NCBI GenBank assembly: GCA_000934455.1
Contig: KN885349.1
Coordinates: 43,166-90,467, forward strand
Source: Apostichopus parvimensis
Taxonomy: Eukaryota > Echinodermata > Holothuroidea > Aspidochirotida > Stichopodidae
DNA length: 47,302 nucleotides
Reading direction: 5' to 3'
Part shown: positions 1 to 10,974 of the stretch, piece after piece
Layout of the letters: every line of letters begins with the position of its first letter
Numbering within the stretch: the stretch's first letter is position 1
The notes under the pieces: generated by a model
Told to the model about the DNA's origin: nothing
What the model saw: the letters and a program-made list of their open reading frames with translations, nothing else
Databases searched by the model: none
Translations under genes and position numbers: made by a program

Positions 1-2190
1 CTTTGTTCATTGTATGTAACCATTTGATTACATTGAGACAAGCACATTTGTAATTTCTTGGCCTTTAAGTTCTTCCTTCTGCGTTGAATATCCATGAACA
101 CTAACATTAAATTGATCATTAAACTGTAGCATGAACTAGTATTTGTGAAATCCTGCCGTAATCCACGAGCTTAAAACTAACTCACATCACGTGACGATCA
201 TGGACACCTTCTTGGGCTTGAAGCTACGTATGTGTATGGTCCTTTACTTTGAGTAACCGGTTCTCAACAGTCGCATGTAACTTAAGTATATTCTAGTAGA
301 CTGCCTGGCAACTGTATTAAAAACGTCTTTAACAATACATTTATTTCTATTAGTGATACCTTACGTTAAACTTACCTTAAATGTTAAAACCGGCGCAAAG
401 AATATCACATAGTCTCATGTATGTTTACAATGTACCCAGTTATGATACTCAGTTATGATAATTAGCTTCACGGGCGTGGGTATATACGAATCAAAGGTGA
501 GGCTGTTGTCTAAACCAGATCAGTGTGCGTGTGTATGTTTGTGTGAATTAAGCACAATAGTACGGTATACATCTTTTTTGAAGCACTACAGTATCAAAGT
601 CCATATTTCTGATAGATTTTGTTTAAGTAATCGTAACAGCACGAGGGGTAATTCCTGGTTGAAATTCAAATACAAGTGAAAATTCAGAATTTCTCGAAAA
701 GTAGAAGGGTGGGAAGCAAGATTCGGAAGATTATCGGTGCATACTTAAAAGGGAGAAAAATACATGGTTCTACAAACTGTTACTTTTCATGATCACAATG
801 GTATTCATATTCTCTTTGTCATAACTCTTTGTCTCATCTCAGATCGTGATTTCCACCAGCACATGAACCACGTGACGTTTAATCACCAATCAGACCAGCT
901 TGAGGCGTTTATGTTGTCATTACTCTGCATATACATACATGATAACCGTTTATAGCGTTGCAAATATTTTTCTGGTGCAAATACATTTATATTTTGTTTG
1001 TTATAACATACAATAGGTCTCTACAGATAATAAAAAGAAAATTCTACGATCTGCATGTTAACTGACGGAATTTTTCATTCCACTTTTATGTTATAAATGC
1101 GATTGGTTTTGACTCATCTAAAGTTAAAACAAGTTCATGGACGGATTTATGCTAACTCGGTGTGCTCCGTAGTATGAGGAGATGAATTGATATAAGCTTG
1201 CCATGTCAACGACCAACTAAAGTAAACGCCCAACTGAGCACAGCAAAATTGAAAACTTCTCGTGTTGGTAAAGTATTTACAGTTCAATTTGCAGACGGGT
1301 TTCACCTGAAAATAGATCACAATATTTTTGTAGTCACCAAAATGTCTTTGTCATGCTGAATTTCGGAGTTAGACCAATGTTTTAGAACAAGTATAGCAGC
1401 CGATCAGATGTGACTGAATGTTGCCTAGGCTAACGTCAGGTTAGAATGCTGCGTAGTGAAATATCACAATGACTCACAGTTTTGTTGCATGTAATGCCTA
1501 TGGTTAGTCTACGGTCGTTAGAACTATTCTAGTATACGGCATGTCAAACGTTACTGTAGTGTTGCTGTTGCCACTAATAATATGGCGGAGTGGATTATGG
1601 CGAACTAAACGCTTTGAAACCCAACCAAAGCTCACGCGTCAATTAATTTTAAAATGTATATTTACCTTCGGCAGTATGTTATTATAGCTTACCTAGGCCT
1701 ATTAGTATTAGCTACCTAGGCCTCCGTGATGCCTTCATTTTGCAGAAAGGCCAATTGAAATTCTAGTAGTACCCTAGCAATTTGCTACTTGCTAGGCTTA
1801 AGTTAGGCTAACGTAGTAACGGCAGTAATATTGGAATGTTGGACTCGGAGCTGTTGTTTGTGACTGCAACGTACGTCAATGAGTGAGCTACGAATCCGAA
1901 ATTCACATGGTTTACCAATACTATAGCCTTTATGGCCTAGGCCTAGTGAAAAATCTGTCCTATGAGTGAGTGACTCACTGATGTTTTTGGGGCCTAGGCC
2001 AAGACGCCTATCTACTTTTGTTATCATACAGTATTAGGGATTACCTTGCAATCACAGTAGGTAGTCAAAGATATACACGGATTGTTCGGTCACACCATGC
2101 TAACTCTTAAAACCATTCTGTTTGACATAAAACAGTGCACCCCCCAAAAAAGTGTTAGGAGTTATTAATATTGAGTTAGTGATCACCTTC
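1..2190. other. Non-coding, no gene seen
   Basis: AT-rich sequence with only short chance ORFs and no recognisable domain or convincing exon. It holds scattered CCTAGGCC-type palindromic blocks at about 1691-1724, 1934-1946 and 1991-2000, like those elsewhere in the window. Two ATGGCGG-like motifs near 1580-1605 could be promoter elements but prove nothing alone. Confidence 0.6.
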
Positions 2191-2221
2191 ATTTCACTGC
2201 AAATGCAAAGAGGATCCATAA

Positions 2222-3376
2222 AGATCACTTCTGCTGGGCATAGATGGAGATGTTTATGATGCTGTACTTGGAGATGTTGGGATATTGAAACAGACTAAAG
2301 GTAAACACGTAAACGTTATCCTAAGGAACAGCAGCCTCAACACATTTTTGGGTGAAACTTAGATGGAAAGACTCACCGTCAGCAGGGACTGTTGTTTTGT
2401 CACTCCTGGTACAGTGACATTATCTTTCCAGCAACACAGACCAGTAGTTGAATATGGTTGGGATGGAAACGAAATTATTTGGGAGGGAGGGTGCTTTCTC
2501 AAATTTTGTTTTGTGAGACGTGATGCAACTGAGGATGATGTTAAGAATAGTCATGCTTATTGGAGAGAGTAAATGGGTGGCAGTGCATCCTGAAATGCTT
2601 CTTAGTTGAACAGGTTTTTATATGATTCCCTTCTTGACTGACAATAATCGAATCATTTTTCTATATTGATGTTCCAACATGTTAGATATATCGTATAATG
2701 TGTGATGAGAACGGTTATAAACTGCCATTTTGTGAGCTTTCACAATACCTTGTTGATGACATCTGTCGTAGAAATAACATTGCACTTTTATTCACGAACA
2801 GGCTAAAAAGTCATATCCGTACTAAGACAAAAAGAGTTGAATTACATATAAAACAGGCATGGAAAGGGGGCAAGCAAAGGGAGGCTTTCATGAAGTGGTT
2901 AGAAGGCAATCCAACATGGCAGTTTAAAGTATTAAATAAAAAAGTTGAAAACATAGCTTGATTATCAAAGTATCCCAACTAGAAAAAGACATTGAAGCTG
3001 TAACTTTTGAAGTACAAGATGTCACTTTTAAAATCAGCAGTTGCCAAGTAGATGCCATGAACTTGCAAGAAGGATCTCATATAAGTATAAGTACACTGCT
3101 AATTGTCAAAGGCGTGGCCCAAGTCACATATATAAACCTTACAGTAGGTCCCACAGATACAAGCTTTCAAAAAAGCAATGCAGACAGTTGCAAAGGAGCT
3201 TTAAGTTTGATTTCATTACAGCAGATATAAGCCTATATAAGCCTATAATAGACTTAACTGAAAATGTTGTACAAAAGCAACATGTTGATAAAGACAAGCT
3301 TATAGGGTGTGCTCTAACAGCAACATCTCTAGTTTGTGCAAAAAAACACAAATTGAATGTGAGTGTGAGTGTGTGA
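2222..3376 (+). pseudogene. Degenerate coding remnant, unrecognised family
   Basis: Consecutive open stretches on the plus strand lie in different frames. 2222-2362 contains LLLGIDGDVYDAVLGDVG; 2363-2572 is 69 codons; 2698-2961 is 87 codons with a basic Lys/Arg-rich helix-like segment and AWKGGKQREAFMKWLEG; from about 2958 the frame shifts to a coiled-coil-like stretch (VSQLEKDIEAVTFEV); 3041-3376 runs in a third frame with RYKLSKKQCRQLQR. No single frame joins them. The change at 2955-2960, where one frame stops and the next resumes in the same style, suggests an indel. This is probably a decayed copy of a multi-copy animal protein or mobile-element gene, though short introns are an alternative. 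I cannot name the family with confidence. A poly(A) signal follows. Confidence 0.45.
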
Positions 3377-3457
3377 ATGTGAGTCTGGTACTTTTGGTGC
3401 TGTCAAAATGCACCCTTCGACATGAGGCTTATTTTTGCTCATTTGGAAATATTGTTC

Positions 3458-3463
3458 AATAAA
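3458..3463 (+). promoter_or_regulatory. Poly(A) signal AATAAA after the coding remnant
   Basis: AATAAA lies about 80 nt after the last open frame of the 2222-3376 remnant and fits the 3' end of that former transcript. The motif is common in AT-rich DNA, so its position is the only support. Confidence 0.35.
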
Positions 3464-3784
3464 TGCTGGGAAACGATCAGCTAGAATGGTTTGTGTTTCT
3501 GTTTATTGTTTTTCTTTGGAGATCTTTGTTATATCATTGGGGTGAGACTGACATTTTTCAACTGGCAGTGTTACTGAATTAAACATGGATAAACATTTAA
3601 GAATTTATTTTGAATGTGATGGGGAATTAAACCCAAACCCTGTAACGAAACTCAGAATTAGAACGAACTAAATACATAGATCTGTAGATGGTCAGACAAT
3701 TTTTCTGTTATCCTGTCAGGTTCTAAATATTACCCCGCCCCCTTAACTACTTAATGTCAAGGAAAATACACATCACCCACCGTT

Positions 3785-3827
3785 AAAAAAATGGGGGGGG
3801 GGCAGGTGTCCCTTAGATCCGCCCCTG
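3785..3827. mobile_element. hAT-like transposon terminus, other end missing
   Basis: A G-run is followed by GATCCGCCCCTG. The reverse complement begins CAGGGGCGGATC, the same style as the termini of the two complete elements at 10975-12372 and 13350-14883. I found no matching left end or 8-bp target-site duplication upstream, so this is probably a truncated copy. Confidence 0.45.
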
Positions 3828-5080
3828 GTTGGAAACGTAGCAAGATATGAACCAAACCCACTACATTGGATATTATCTAGGTCACGTGATGAGAAGCAAA
3901 ACTATCAATGTCCCAATATATATGGTTAAAGGATCTCGTTCTTGAGCTTCCATTGTAACTATAACACATCAAGGGTTGTACAGAAGTTGTAGCAGGCTTT
4001 TATTTCTTTTTATTTCGAACGATTTAAAATGTGCGGCAGACATGAAGAAGAGATTCAAGTTATTTATTTTATTAATTTTTAATATCTAATAACGAGTGAT
4101 AACTAGCTAAATTATGAACAGAAACAACAAGTTAAGTAAAACTAGAGATGACAAGAATAATACGATACATATCCGTTTAAAGATGCCACGCCGTCTCAAT
4201 GCATGCAAAAAAAAGTGATGTGGCCACCAAAACCTTTGACCTAATTCAGCAAGTGTGAGTTGAATGCTATACCGAAAACACATTGATAGACTATACATTC
4301 ATCATTAGCTACTGCAAAGAGGATTGAGTCTGGGACGGTTTTGGGAGGGAGGAGGATTCACATAAAAGTCGACGGTCAGTGTGATTTCCGACTCTTTTTA
4401 GAGGTAAACTGCAAAATTATTTCAAATTTTCAAACAAAATGAAACCTCGCTGCATCATGTTTGACAAATCCATTTCTGATTTACTATCAAACTGATTTTT
4501 CAAAAAAGATGCAATGGTTGTAAAATTAAGCTGTATTAAAACAACTAGTTATCTGATGAACGCAACATAATAGCGCTTTCGATTTTGCATATCACCGTAA
4601 TCCATGTGGCAATAGCTATTTACAAGTGACTAAAATGCATACTATGGATTTAAGGTAATCGCCATAACGTTATAATGTGTGACGGTTTTTTGTCGTATTT
4701 TCATCGAAAGTAGTTATATATAAATTGTTTTTCATCAGCCAATGTACGTTCTCTTTGTACACAAACGTATAATTTGTAACTCGTCATCATCACAGATGTA
4801 CTTAGCGGCTTCCGTAGATTTTGTGAGGAAGCGAAAGTTCAAGGAGTATATGGAATTGAATCGTTGTTTGTCCGTTTGAGATTCAAAGCTAAGCTTAACG
4901 ATTATTTCTTAGTAGGAATTATTTCGTCAACCACAGTGCTTAATATCTGATTTTGCCATAGTATGTTTATTTCTCTTTGGTGTTTTAATTGAAGAATCAA
5001 CGCGTTTGAATATTTAAAAAGCATTAAGGTATCCTGCGTTCCTGTTCGTCGTCCATCGTATTAAGTATATTGATTTAAAT
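3828..5080. other. Intergenic DNA upstream of the Ig exon
   Basis: AT-rich, with no ORF of note; a 63-codon minus-strand frame near 4107-4298 has no features. The last 100 bases before the Ig exon should hold its promoter and 5' UTR. TTAAGTATATTGATTTAAAT just before the ATG is AT-rich, but I see no clear TATA box at a proper distance. Confidence 0.4.
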
Positions 5081-5408
5081 ATGTCGCTTGCAATTACAAC
5101 ACGTTGTCTTCTTGTTATGATGTACTGCATCCACTACAGTTTGGGTAATCATCCCATCGTGACGGAAAAATCAGATTGTGTTATATTTAAAAATTGTTGC
5201 GGTGCAAGGCAAAACAAAACTTGGAAATTTGAGAGCGAAGTTCTGTTTTTTAATTGGATTCCGAGCATGAAAAGTCTTATCAAAGACACTGTTTCACTTG
5301 ATTCTAGCAATGCACTACGTATTAATGACTTATCTCTGATACATGAAGGAATTTATCAGTGTATATGCGATAATCATCATGTGAAAAACTATTCATTGGA
5401 GATTAAAG
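5081..5408 (+). CDS. Exon: signal peptide plus one Ig-like domain
   Basis: An ORF from ATG 5081 encodes a hydrophobic leader (residues about 1-22, LLVMMYC core) and one Ig-like domain. Candidate B-strand cysteines are C33 and C39/C40, with W48 and W59 for the C strand. The F-strand motif is HEGIYQCIC (Y92, C94, extra C96), close to the usual DxGxYxC. N-glycosylation sequons are N45-K-T and N103-Y-S. The frame stops just after a donor at AAAG|GTTGGT (exon end 5408, phase 1), so it is a first exon and not a whole gene. Echinoderm NLRs with Ig ectodomains exist to my knowledge, and phase 1 matches the 66-nt exon at 6790, linker A' and the NACHT exon downstream. Joining them is inference. The Ig exon may equally head a separate small receptor gene. 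Confidence 0.7.
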
Positions 5409-6789
5409 GTTGGTGAAATCGTTTAGTATACTTGCTAGGAAAATATGTTATTCATTTGATGTATTTCAGCATTTTGTAGAAACTGTTCAACTGTATCATA
5501 ATTAACCGATCAAAAAATAACATGACTCAGTTGTCTTTTCAAAGCAGCATATTACCTAGCGACCCTTTCCAATTACACCCATGTATACAAGTAGTGCTGT
5601 AATGCATTAACTTAAGTTGTTCAAGTCAATTTGACTATAAAGAGGGCATTTAGCTTTTTCCGGTAACTTTTCATGCAGTGTCATTTTGCGTTATAATGAT
5701 TCCACAGCAAAAGAAAAATTGAAAAGTAAAATAAATTGAAAAGAAATGGAACGGAGAGGGAACAAGATTGAAGACAAATTAACATTTTAAAAACATTAAA
5801 TGTACAGTATTTCCTGTTATTAACTGCATTAATGTTACCTGTTTGAAGTAGCCAAGTTTCTAATAGTTTGAAATATTTCTAGTGTAGCTTATAGTTAGTT
5901 CTCTCATTAGAAAACAAGGGTTGCCAACTCGTTCAGATAATTTATAGATCTAAGAATCAACAACTAGAGATTACAGTTGAAAATCTGACTCATTTCATAG
6001 CAATGCTATGTACTTCAAATTAACTAAAAATTTACTACATCGTTAAGGAAAACTTATATCGTAGAATTTGCCAAGATTGTCAAAAGATTGTCAAAGGAAA
6101 ATGACGAAATGTTCATTTCTCGCCATTACCAATCCTCCATCACTCCATAAACGTAACATAATATTACAATTTAAGACGCATTCACAGTGACTATTCTAAA
6201 CCAAAGTGTTACTTATCGGTGTTACAGACTTTAGAAAGATATTTTCCTAGACATTTTCTATATCAAACGAAGACGATCAGTTTAGTTTGTCAATGTATCG
6301 TCTGATCTCATTGAACAATCTTCACGATGTGAAAAGATTTTTAACTACATTTCGATATAATTGTTTTAGTGTTGGCAGTTATATAAGATTTTATGGCTAA
6401 ACCCATCGAAAAGAAATAAACTTACACTACGGATTATCAGCCTTTCTTATAGTGGTCGTAAAATCCATACGAACAAGAAACTATTTAAGGACTGCTAGGT
6501 TAACGGCAAACCCAAAACAATGTATATCATTTTCAACATATGTTAGCTTGGGTAGGAAAGCTTGGTTTTCGTCGCAAGCCACGCCCACCGATTGACAGAC
6601 AGTCACTAAAGTCATCAAAATTTACCATTCTCTCAGTGTTTTGATTTGCCCTCAGCAAGAGGTTTATTCAACTTAGTTGTTTGGGGTAACAAACAGCAAA
6701 AATATGATTTTACTGTTGGCCTTATTCCCACGTGCAAAATCACTTAAATGCTCTTGAACTTATTAGAACCTAAATGTTTTTGTTGACAG
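5409..6789. other. Putative intron after the Ig exon
   Basis: No open frame or domain stands out. The segment begins with the GTTGGT donor and ends in a pyrimidine-poor acceptor (TTTTTGTTGACAG). The sequence from about 6746 is the first unit of a tandem repeat. Confidence 0.4.
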
Positions 6790-7525
6790 GTATAGAGGGA
6801 TGTCCTGATATTATCTCAGCAGTTGTTGGATGCTTGGAGAGATGTTATCTTGCGGGTAAACAACAAATTACCTCACTACGAAGTGTGGGCTAAATTAAAA
6901 ATCAGCAACGACTATTCACAGTAACATGATAATAGTTTTGAAATGTTACTAAACCTATTTAGAACCAAGGTTTGTTGATTGGATGTTGTAAAGAAATGTC
7001 CTAAGAATACTTGAAGAGTTGGTGGATGCTAAAAGAGGTAATACTTTACGAGAAAACAATACACATATGACGTCACTGTTATAGGTTGGACGACAATTAA
7101 AACTCAGGAGTTCCTTGTAACAGCAACATGAAACGACATAATTTAAATGTTCTTGAACTTATTTAGAAACAGGATGTGTTGGTTGAAAGTAATGTAAGGA
7201 TAACAAAATGATATTTAATGAGGTGTTGGGTGCTAGAAGAGGTGTTATTTTACGAGTAAACAATACAAATATGACGTCACTCTTATACGTTGTACGATAA
7301 TGAAAATAGAGCAGTTTCTTATCACAGCAAGATGATAACATAATATAAATGTTCTTGCACTAACAGTATGAAGAACCAGGATGTGTTGGCTGAAGTAAAA
7401 GAGGAATGTCCGAAGAATATTTTTAGATTTGTTGGATTCTTAAAGCAGTGTTATTTTTCGAAAACAACAAATTTATGTTGTGGTAAACATAATTTAAATA
7501 AAAGCATTTTTAAACACTGTCCGTC
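6746..7525 (+). repeat. Four diverged tandem units of about 170-210 bp carrying copies of the 66-nt exon
   Basis: Units start near 6746, 6931, 7141 and 7342. Each has CTTGAACTTATTTAGAACC-like sequence, then a GGAATGTCC-like block, then TTACGAGTAAACAA-like sequence; units 2 and 3 also share TATGACGTCACT. Unit 1 holds the exon with both splice sites. Unit 2 has in-frame stops and lost the donor GT. Unit 3 keeps GTAAAC but has several stops. Unit 4 keeps an open frame (7368-7556) but lost its donor. This is a tandem exon duplication followed by decay of most copies. Confidence 0.7.
6790..6855 (+). CDS. 66-nt phase 1-1 exon, cysteine-containing, unknown role
   Basis: Bounded by acceptor TGTTGACAG|GT and donor GCGG|GTAAAC. 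It reads 21 full codons between split codons (phase 1 in, phase 1 out), with EGCPDIISAVVGCLERC as its core. Entry phase matches the Ig exon end, so it could insert or drop out without breaking frame. Three cysteines in 22 residues suggest an extracellular hinge rather than a membrane span. It sits in unit 1 of a four-unit tandem repeat. Unit 4 encodes a related peptide (ECPKNIFRFVGFLKQCYFSK, shared pattern CPxxxxxxVGxLxxCY), which supports real coding ancestry. Expression is unproven. Confidence 0.45.
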
Positions 7526-7556
7526 TCCTGAAGTCTGCCTCGAGACTCACCTTTAA
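7342..7556 (+). pseudogene. Decayed fourth copy of the 66-nt exon, frame still open
   Basis: The frame from ATG 7368 runs 62 codons and contains the repeat-unit peptide with the CP...VG.L..CY pattern seen at 6790-6855. The aligned acceptor has become GCTGAAG|TA and the donor TCGAAAAC, without GT, so it probably no longer splices as an exon. Further Cys residues follow (LCC, HC, VC) beyond the homologous part. Confidence 0.4.
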
Positions 7557-8763
7557 CGCAAACGTAGCTGGTCAAAAACACAGTGACCAGGCAGAAATAT
7601 ATTTTTAGGTTTGGGAAAATTACAAATAGCACCTTCCCATGAGAGTAGGACCGGATGACTCTGAGATCGTAGGGACAACTTGAAAAGGCGTAACGCTCAA
7701 ACAAAAATAAACATAAGGAAAATAGTAGGTTTACTATGCACATGAATCTTGTATTAAAAACAATGGGGTCACTTAAACTTAAACATTTAAATGATATAAA
7801 TGGTTAACTTACAGATCTTATCAGAGCTGTTACGTCTAACAAGAAATCTACTGAACTTATTGGGAAATAAAATGCTTAAAAGTCATAACGAAATGAGAAC
7901 ACAATCGCGGTGCGGGTCAACCAAATACAAAGTCGCGAAATATAATTGCATCCTTGGGTTACTTCCGGGGCAGGTTCACTCTGTTGAGGGACGTCTCTGG
8001 GGTAGGTTGGCTCTCTGGGCGGCTCTAGACCAGCTTGCTCTTGACTCACTGGTATCTGGGGTCCATTGACCTATCAGCTGTCAATTAAGATACTAAATAA
8101 TTACCAGACACATTACTTAACCCGAATCGAGACTTATAAATGGGTCTCATCAGTGTCCTTAAAAGCAGCAATTTGCGTTGATTCTCGAGATTTCCAATAC
8201 TAGGATACTATACCAATGACGTAAACTAAGCTAACTGTTAAGTTTCAACTCAAACTATTCCCGAAAAGTGCAAAAAATATGACATTTTCTGATTTTCGTA
8301 TTTTGAATCTTTGACTTCGATAGACTCCTCCCACTTGTAGGAACCTTGTGAATATGTATAACGGACAAGGTACTTTGAATAGCAAGGTAAACAGTAAACA
8401 AAAATCAGCTGAGGAGATGTACGTACTGCGCGAAGGGACAGTTACGCCATATCTCATTGCATACGTTGCCTTAAAAACCCAAGAAAATTCGTCGCTCCGC
8501 GAAAATAAAACAGCAAGGATACATAAGAGAGAAAGTATTGAACCAGAAGAACCCGATCGGTACGTAACATTCGCGAGAACGATATTGTATCACTCTACTC
8601 GGTTTTACATAGGCTAGTTACTGTAGTACAATCAGACCTATTACTGTGTGACTTACACTGGTTAGGCCTGAATAACGTTATGTACACGCTGTGCATTGTG
8701 CACTAAAAGCAATGTACAGTAGCTATGAGTGTAGCGCAATGGGGGCCGTTAGTTTCCGGACCC
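7557..8763. other. Non-coding; GC-richer patch at about 7965-8070
   Basis: No recognisable gene. A 100-bp patch at 7965-8070 is clearly richer in G and C than its surroundings and rich in GGGG and CTCT motifs; it may be part of an unknown repeat. An 89-codon plus frame (8348-8617) shows no domain, signal peptide or splice context, and I do not call it a gene. Confidence 0.35.
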
Positions 8764-8846
8764 GTTAGTTTCCTCTCTTGAAAAGCCTAAGTTTCCTCCT
8801 CTAACAACATGGGAGAAAATAACGTTTTTCAGGAGAGGAAAGTAAC
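8764..8846. repeat. Inverted repeat, 21-bp arms, MITE- or hairpin-like
   Basis: The arm GTTAGTTTCCTCTCTTGAAA (plus one A, 8764-8784) is complementary to 8826-8846 with two mismatches, leaving a 41-nt loop. A partial extra copy of the arm start (CCGTTAGTTTCCGG) lies just upstream at 8747-8760. This suits a small non-autonomous element or a transcribed hairpin; no terminal duplication was identified. Confidence 0.6.
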
Positions 8847-8929
8847 GTTTCTCATAAGGGAATGCAATAAGACATATTGGCTAGGCCATGTGGAGATTTA
8901 AGTAGTGCTTTGCAGCAAGGGATTACCAT

Positions 8930-9235
8930 GCCAATGAATGAGTCTATTTTTAGCGCCAAGTCATACATAAACACCTCTTCACTGATTGGTTGAATTTGAA
9001 TAGGCGGTTTTGTAGAGCTGCATGTGATAAATACTAAATGATTCGATGTGTCAGGGAGACACTTATCTAAGAATCATATAAAAGCCTTAATTACTTGCTA
9101 ATTAACGTTCGCTGTGGGGAAAAAGTATGAGAAAGTCTTAGTTTTCTCTTTTGTGATTGTGATATGATAAAAACTTGATAGACACGGAAAAATTGAGGAA
9201 AAACGGCGACTCAACGCAAAATGCTGCTTTAAATA
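8930..9235. repeat. Dispersed repeat copy 1 (partner at 36680-36975)
   Basis: Shares an ordered series of blocks with 36680-36975: TCTATTTTTAGC, TGATTGGTTGAATT, CCTTAATTACT, AATTAACGTT, TTTTGTGATTG, then AACGCAAAATGCTGCTTTAA. The two are diverged but collinear over about 300 bp. It probably represents an interspersed, SINE- or MITE-like family. I see no tRNA-like head with A and B boxes that I trust. Confidence 0.65.
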
Positions 9236-10974
9236 AATTTGTAGATACACATCCATCACCAAGAATATTCCTACCAAAAAAAAAATAGCTATTGAACTGT
9301 CTATTTCTCCCTAAGTTCTCAATAGTGATAGAGGCTTGGAGCCAGTACATGTATTCCTAGAAAACAATTTCTATGTTTAAAAAATACAAAGGTCACACAG
9401 GGCAACCTGACCACAAACTGTTGCCCTGTAGTAGTAGCAAAAAAGTAAAACTTTAGGGAACTCCTCAATCTACCAAAGTAAGTTATTCATTGTCAAATGA
9501 TAAAAACAAAATAAGAAAAAGAAAGGAAAAGATCAAATGAATAAAACAAATTTGGAAAATGAAAGAAAATGATCAACATAAACAACAACAAAACATTAAC
9601 CAGGTTATGCTTTGGTTACACAAACAATCCTTTCTGAGTTATATGACCTCCTCGTTACTGTCAACATGACCAACACCCAAGCCATTTGCTTAGGAAGAAG
9701 TAGTCTTCCTCTATAATGTGTATACAGAATATCTTGGGCAATAGCATTTTCATCCTTTCATCACATCTCTGTTCAGCAGCTTCTTTGAGCCGTTTTTCAG
9801 CATCTCGTATCAGACACTGAGACAGCTGCTCTGTCTGCCCGCTACCAGATCATCTTCCTTTCGAAACTTGAGTCCTGATTTTCCACAAGTTTTTGTTGTG
9901 CCATAGAAATCTCTGGAGAGGAAGCACGGCAAATATCCTTTTCTTTGGCGCCGATGGGCCTGCACTTTCATCTGTAACAAATCCAAACCAAATTTGTTTG
10001 GTTGATACAGTATTTTGAATTGTCCTGTCGATCACACTGTGGTTCACATTAATTGTCTACACTGGAACTCAACTGACTAATAAGCCATCTGATATTCCAT
10101 TTATTTCAGTGTAAGCCTGAAGCCATGAGCTTGGTAGGGCATAGTTACAAACCCACATACTACAAAGGTTTGAAAACACATGCAACCCTACTTGACAGGA
10201 TTTCCCATACTAAAAGAAGGCCTCACCATACATGCATCAAAGTAAAATAAAACAAGCAAGATGATTTGATATAAAATATTTTATTCCAAATTATTAAAGA
10301 GCTGTAATAAGACTCTAGGTGCCATGCTGATGCTAAATAGCTGGAAACTTACAAATGCCAACTCGCTTTGTTAGGTGTACAAAATACAAGAAGGTATCTG
10401 AGACTTGGCAATACTGTAGCATTGCCTAGGCCTATATACTTAGTGGCCTGAATATAAGCTACATTACACGCTACATTTGTTTGTGTGTGCCGGTACTACA
10501 AGCAGCTATAGAGACGTGCTCTGGGCTTAGTTAGGCTATGTTTTGACAAATTAATCCAAGACTCGAGGCTAGACCATAGGCCTAGGCCGACATTGAATAT
10601 TGATAGGCATAACGTTAGTCTGCCTATCGAACCTACACTGGTGTTGAATTCATTTCTTTGTTTCATGGCAAATAAAACATGAAATAAATGGTATCATAAA
10701 ATAACAGATACCAGTATATAGTAGCTGTCGATCTATCCTTCATGGGTGCTACGTAAATCATTTCTAGTCTAATGCAAACTAGTAGTATGGTATTGAATAG
10801 TCTTGTCCTAAATTTTCATAGTTGGCATTCGTATCATTTGAGGAAGTTATGTATACTTTCTTGTCACAGTAATGCTCTAACATGAGTATTAGTAACAGGC
10901 CTAGAATTACCTTCATCGTTTGTGTATTGAATCATGGAAGCACCTTCTAGGCATGGCAATTTGCCACCCTCAAT
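9236..10974. other. Non-coding, no gene seen
   Basis: AT-rich DNA without recognisable domains. A minus-strand 65-codon frame at 9850-10047 has no supporting features. AGGCCTA-type blocks occur near 10428 and 10577-10588. Confidence 0.45.
10967..10974. repeat. Left target-site duplication CCCTCAAT
   Basis: Identical to 12373-12380 at the other side of the 10975-12372 element. Confidence 0.8.

Noticed and set aside
8348-8617. 89-codon plus-strand frame
   Set aside because: No recognisable features, and it does not fit splice phases of neighbouring exons.
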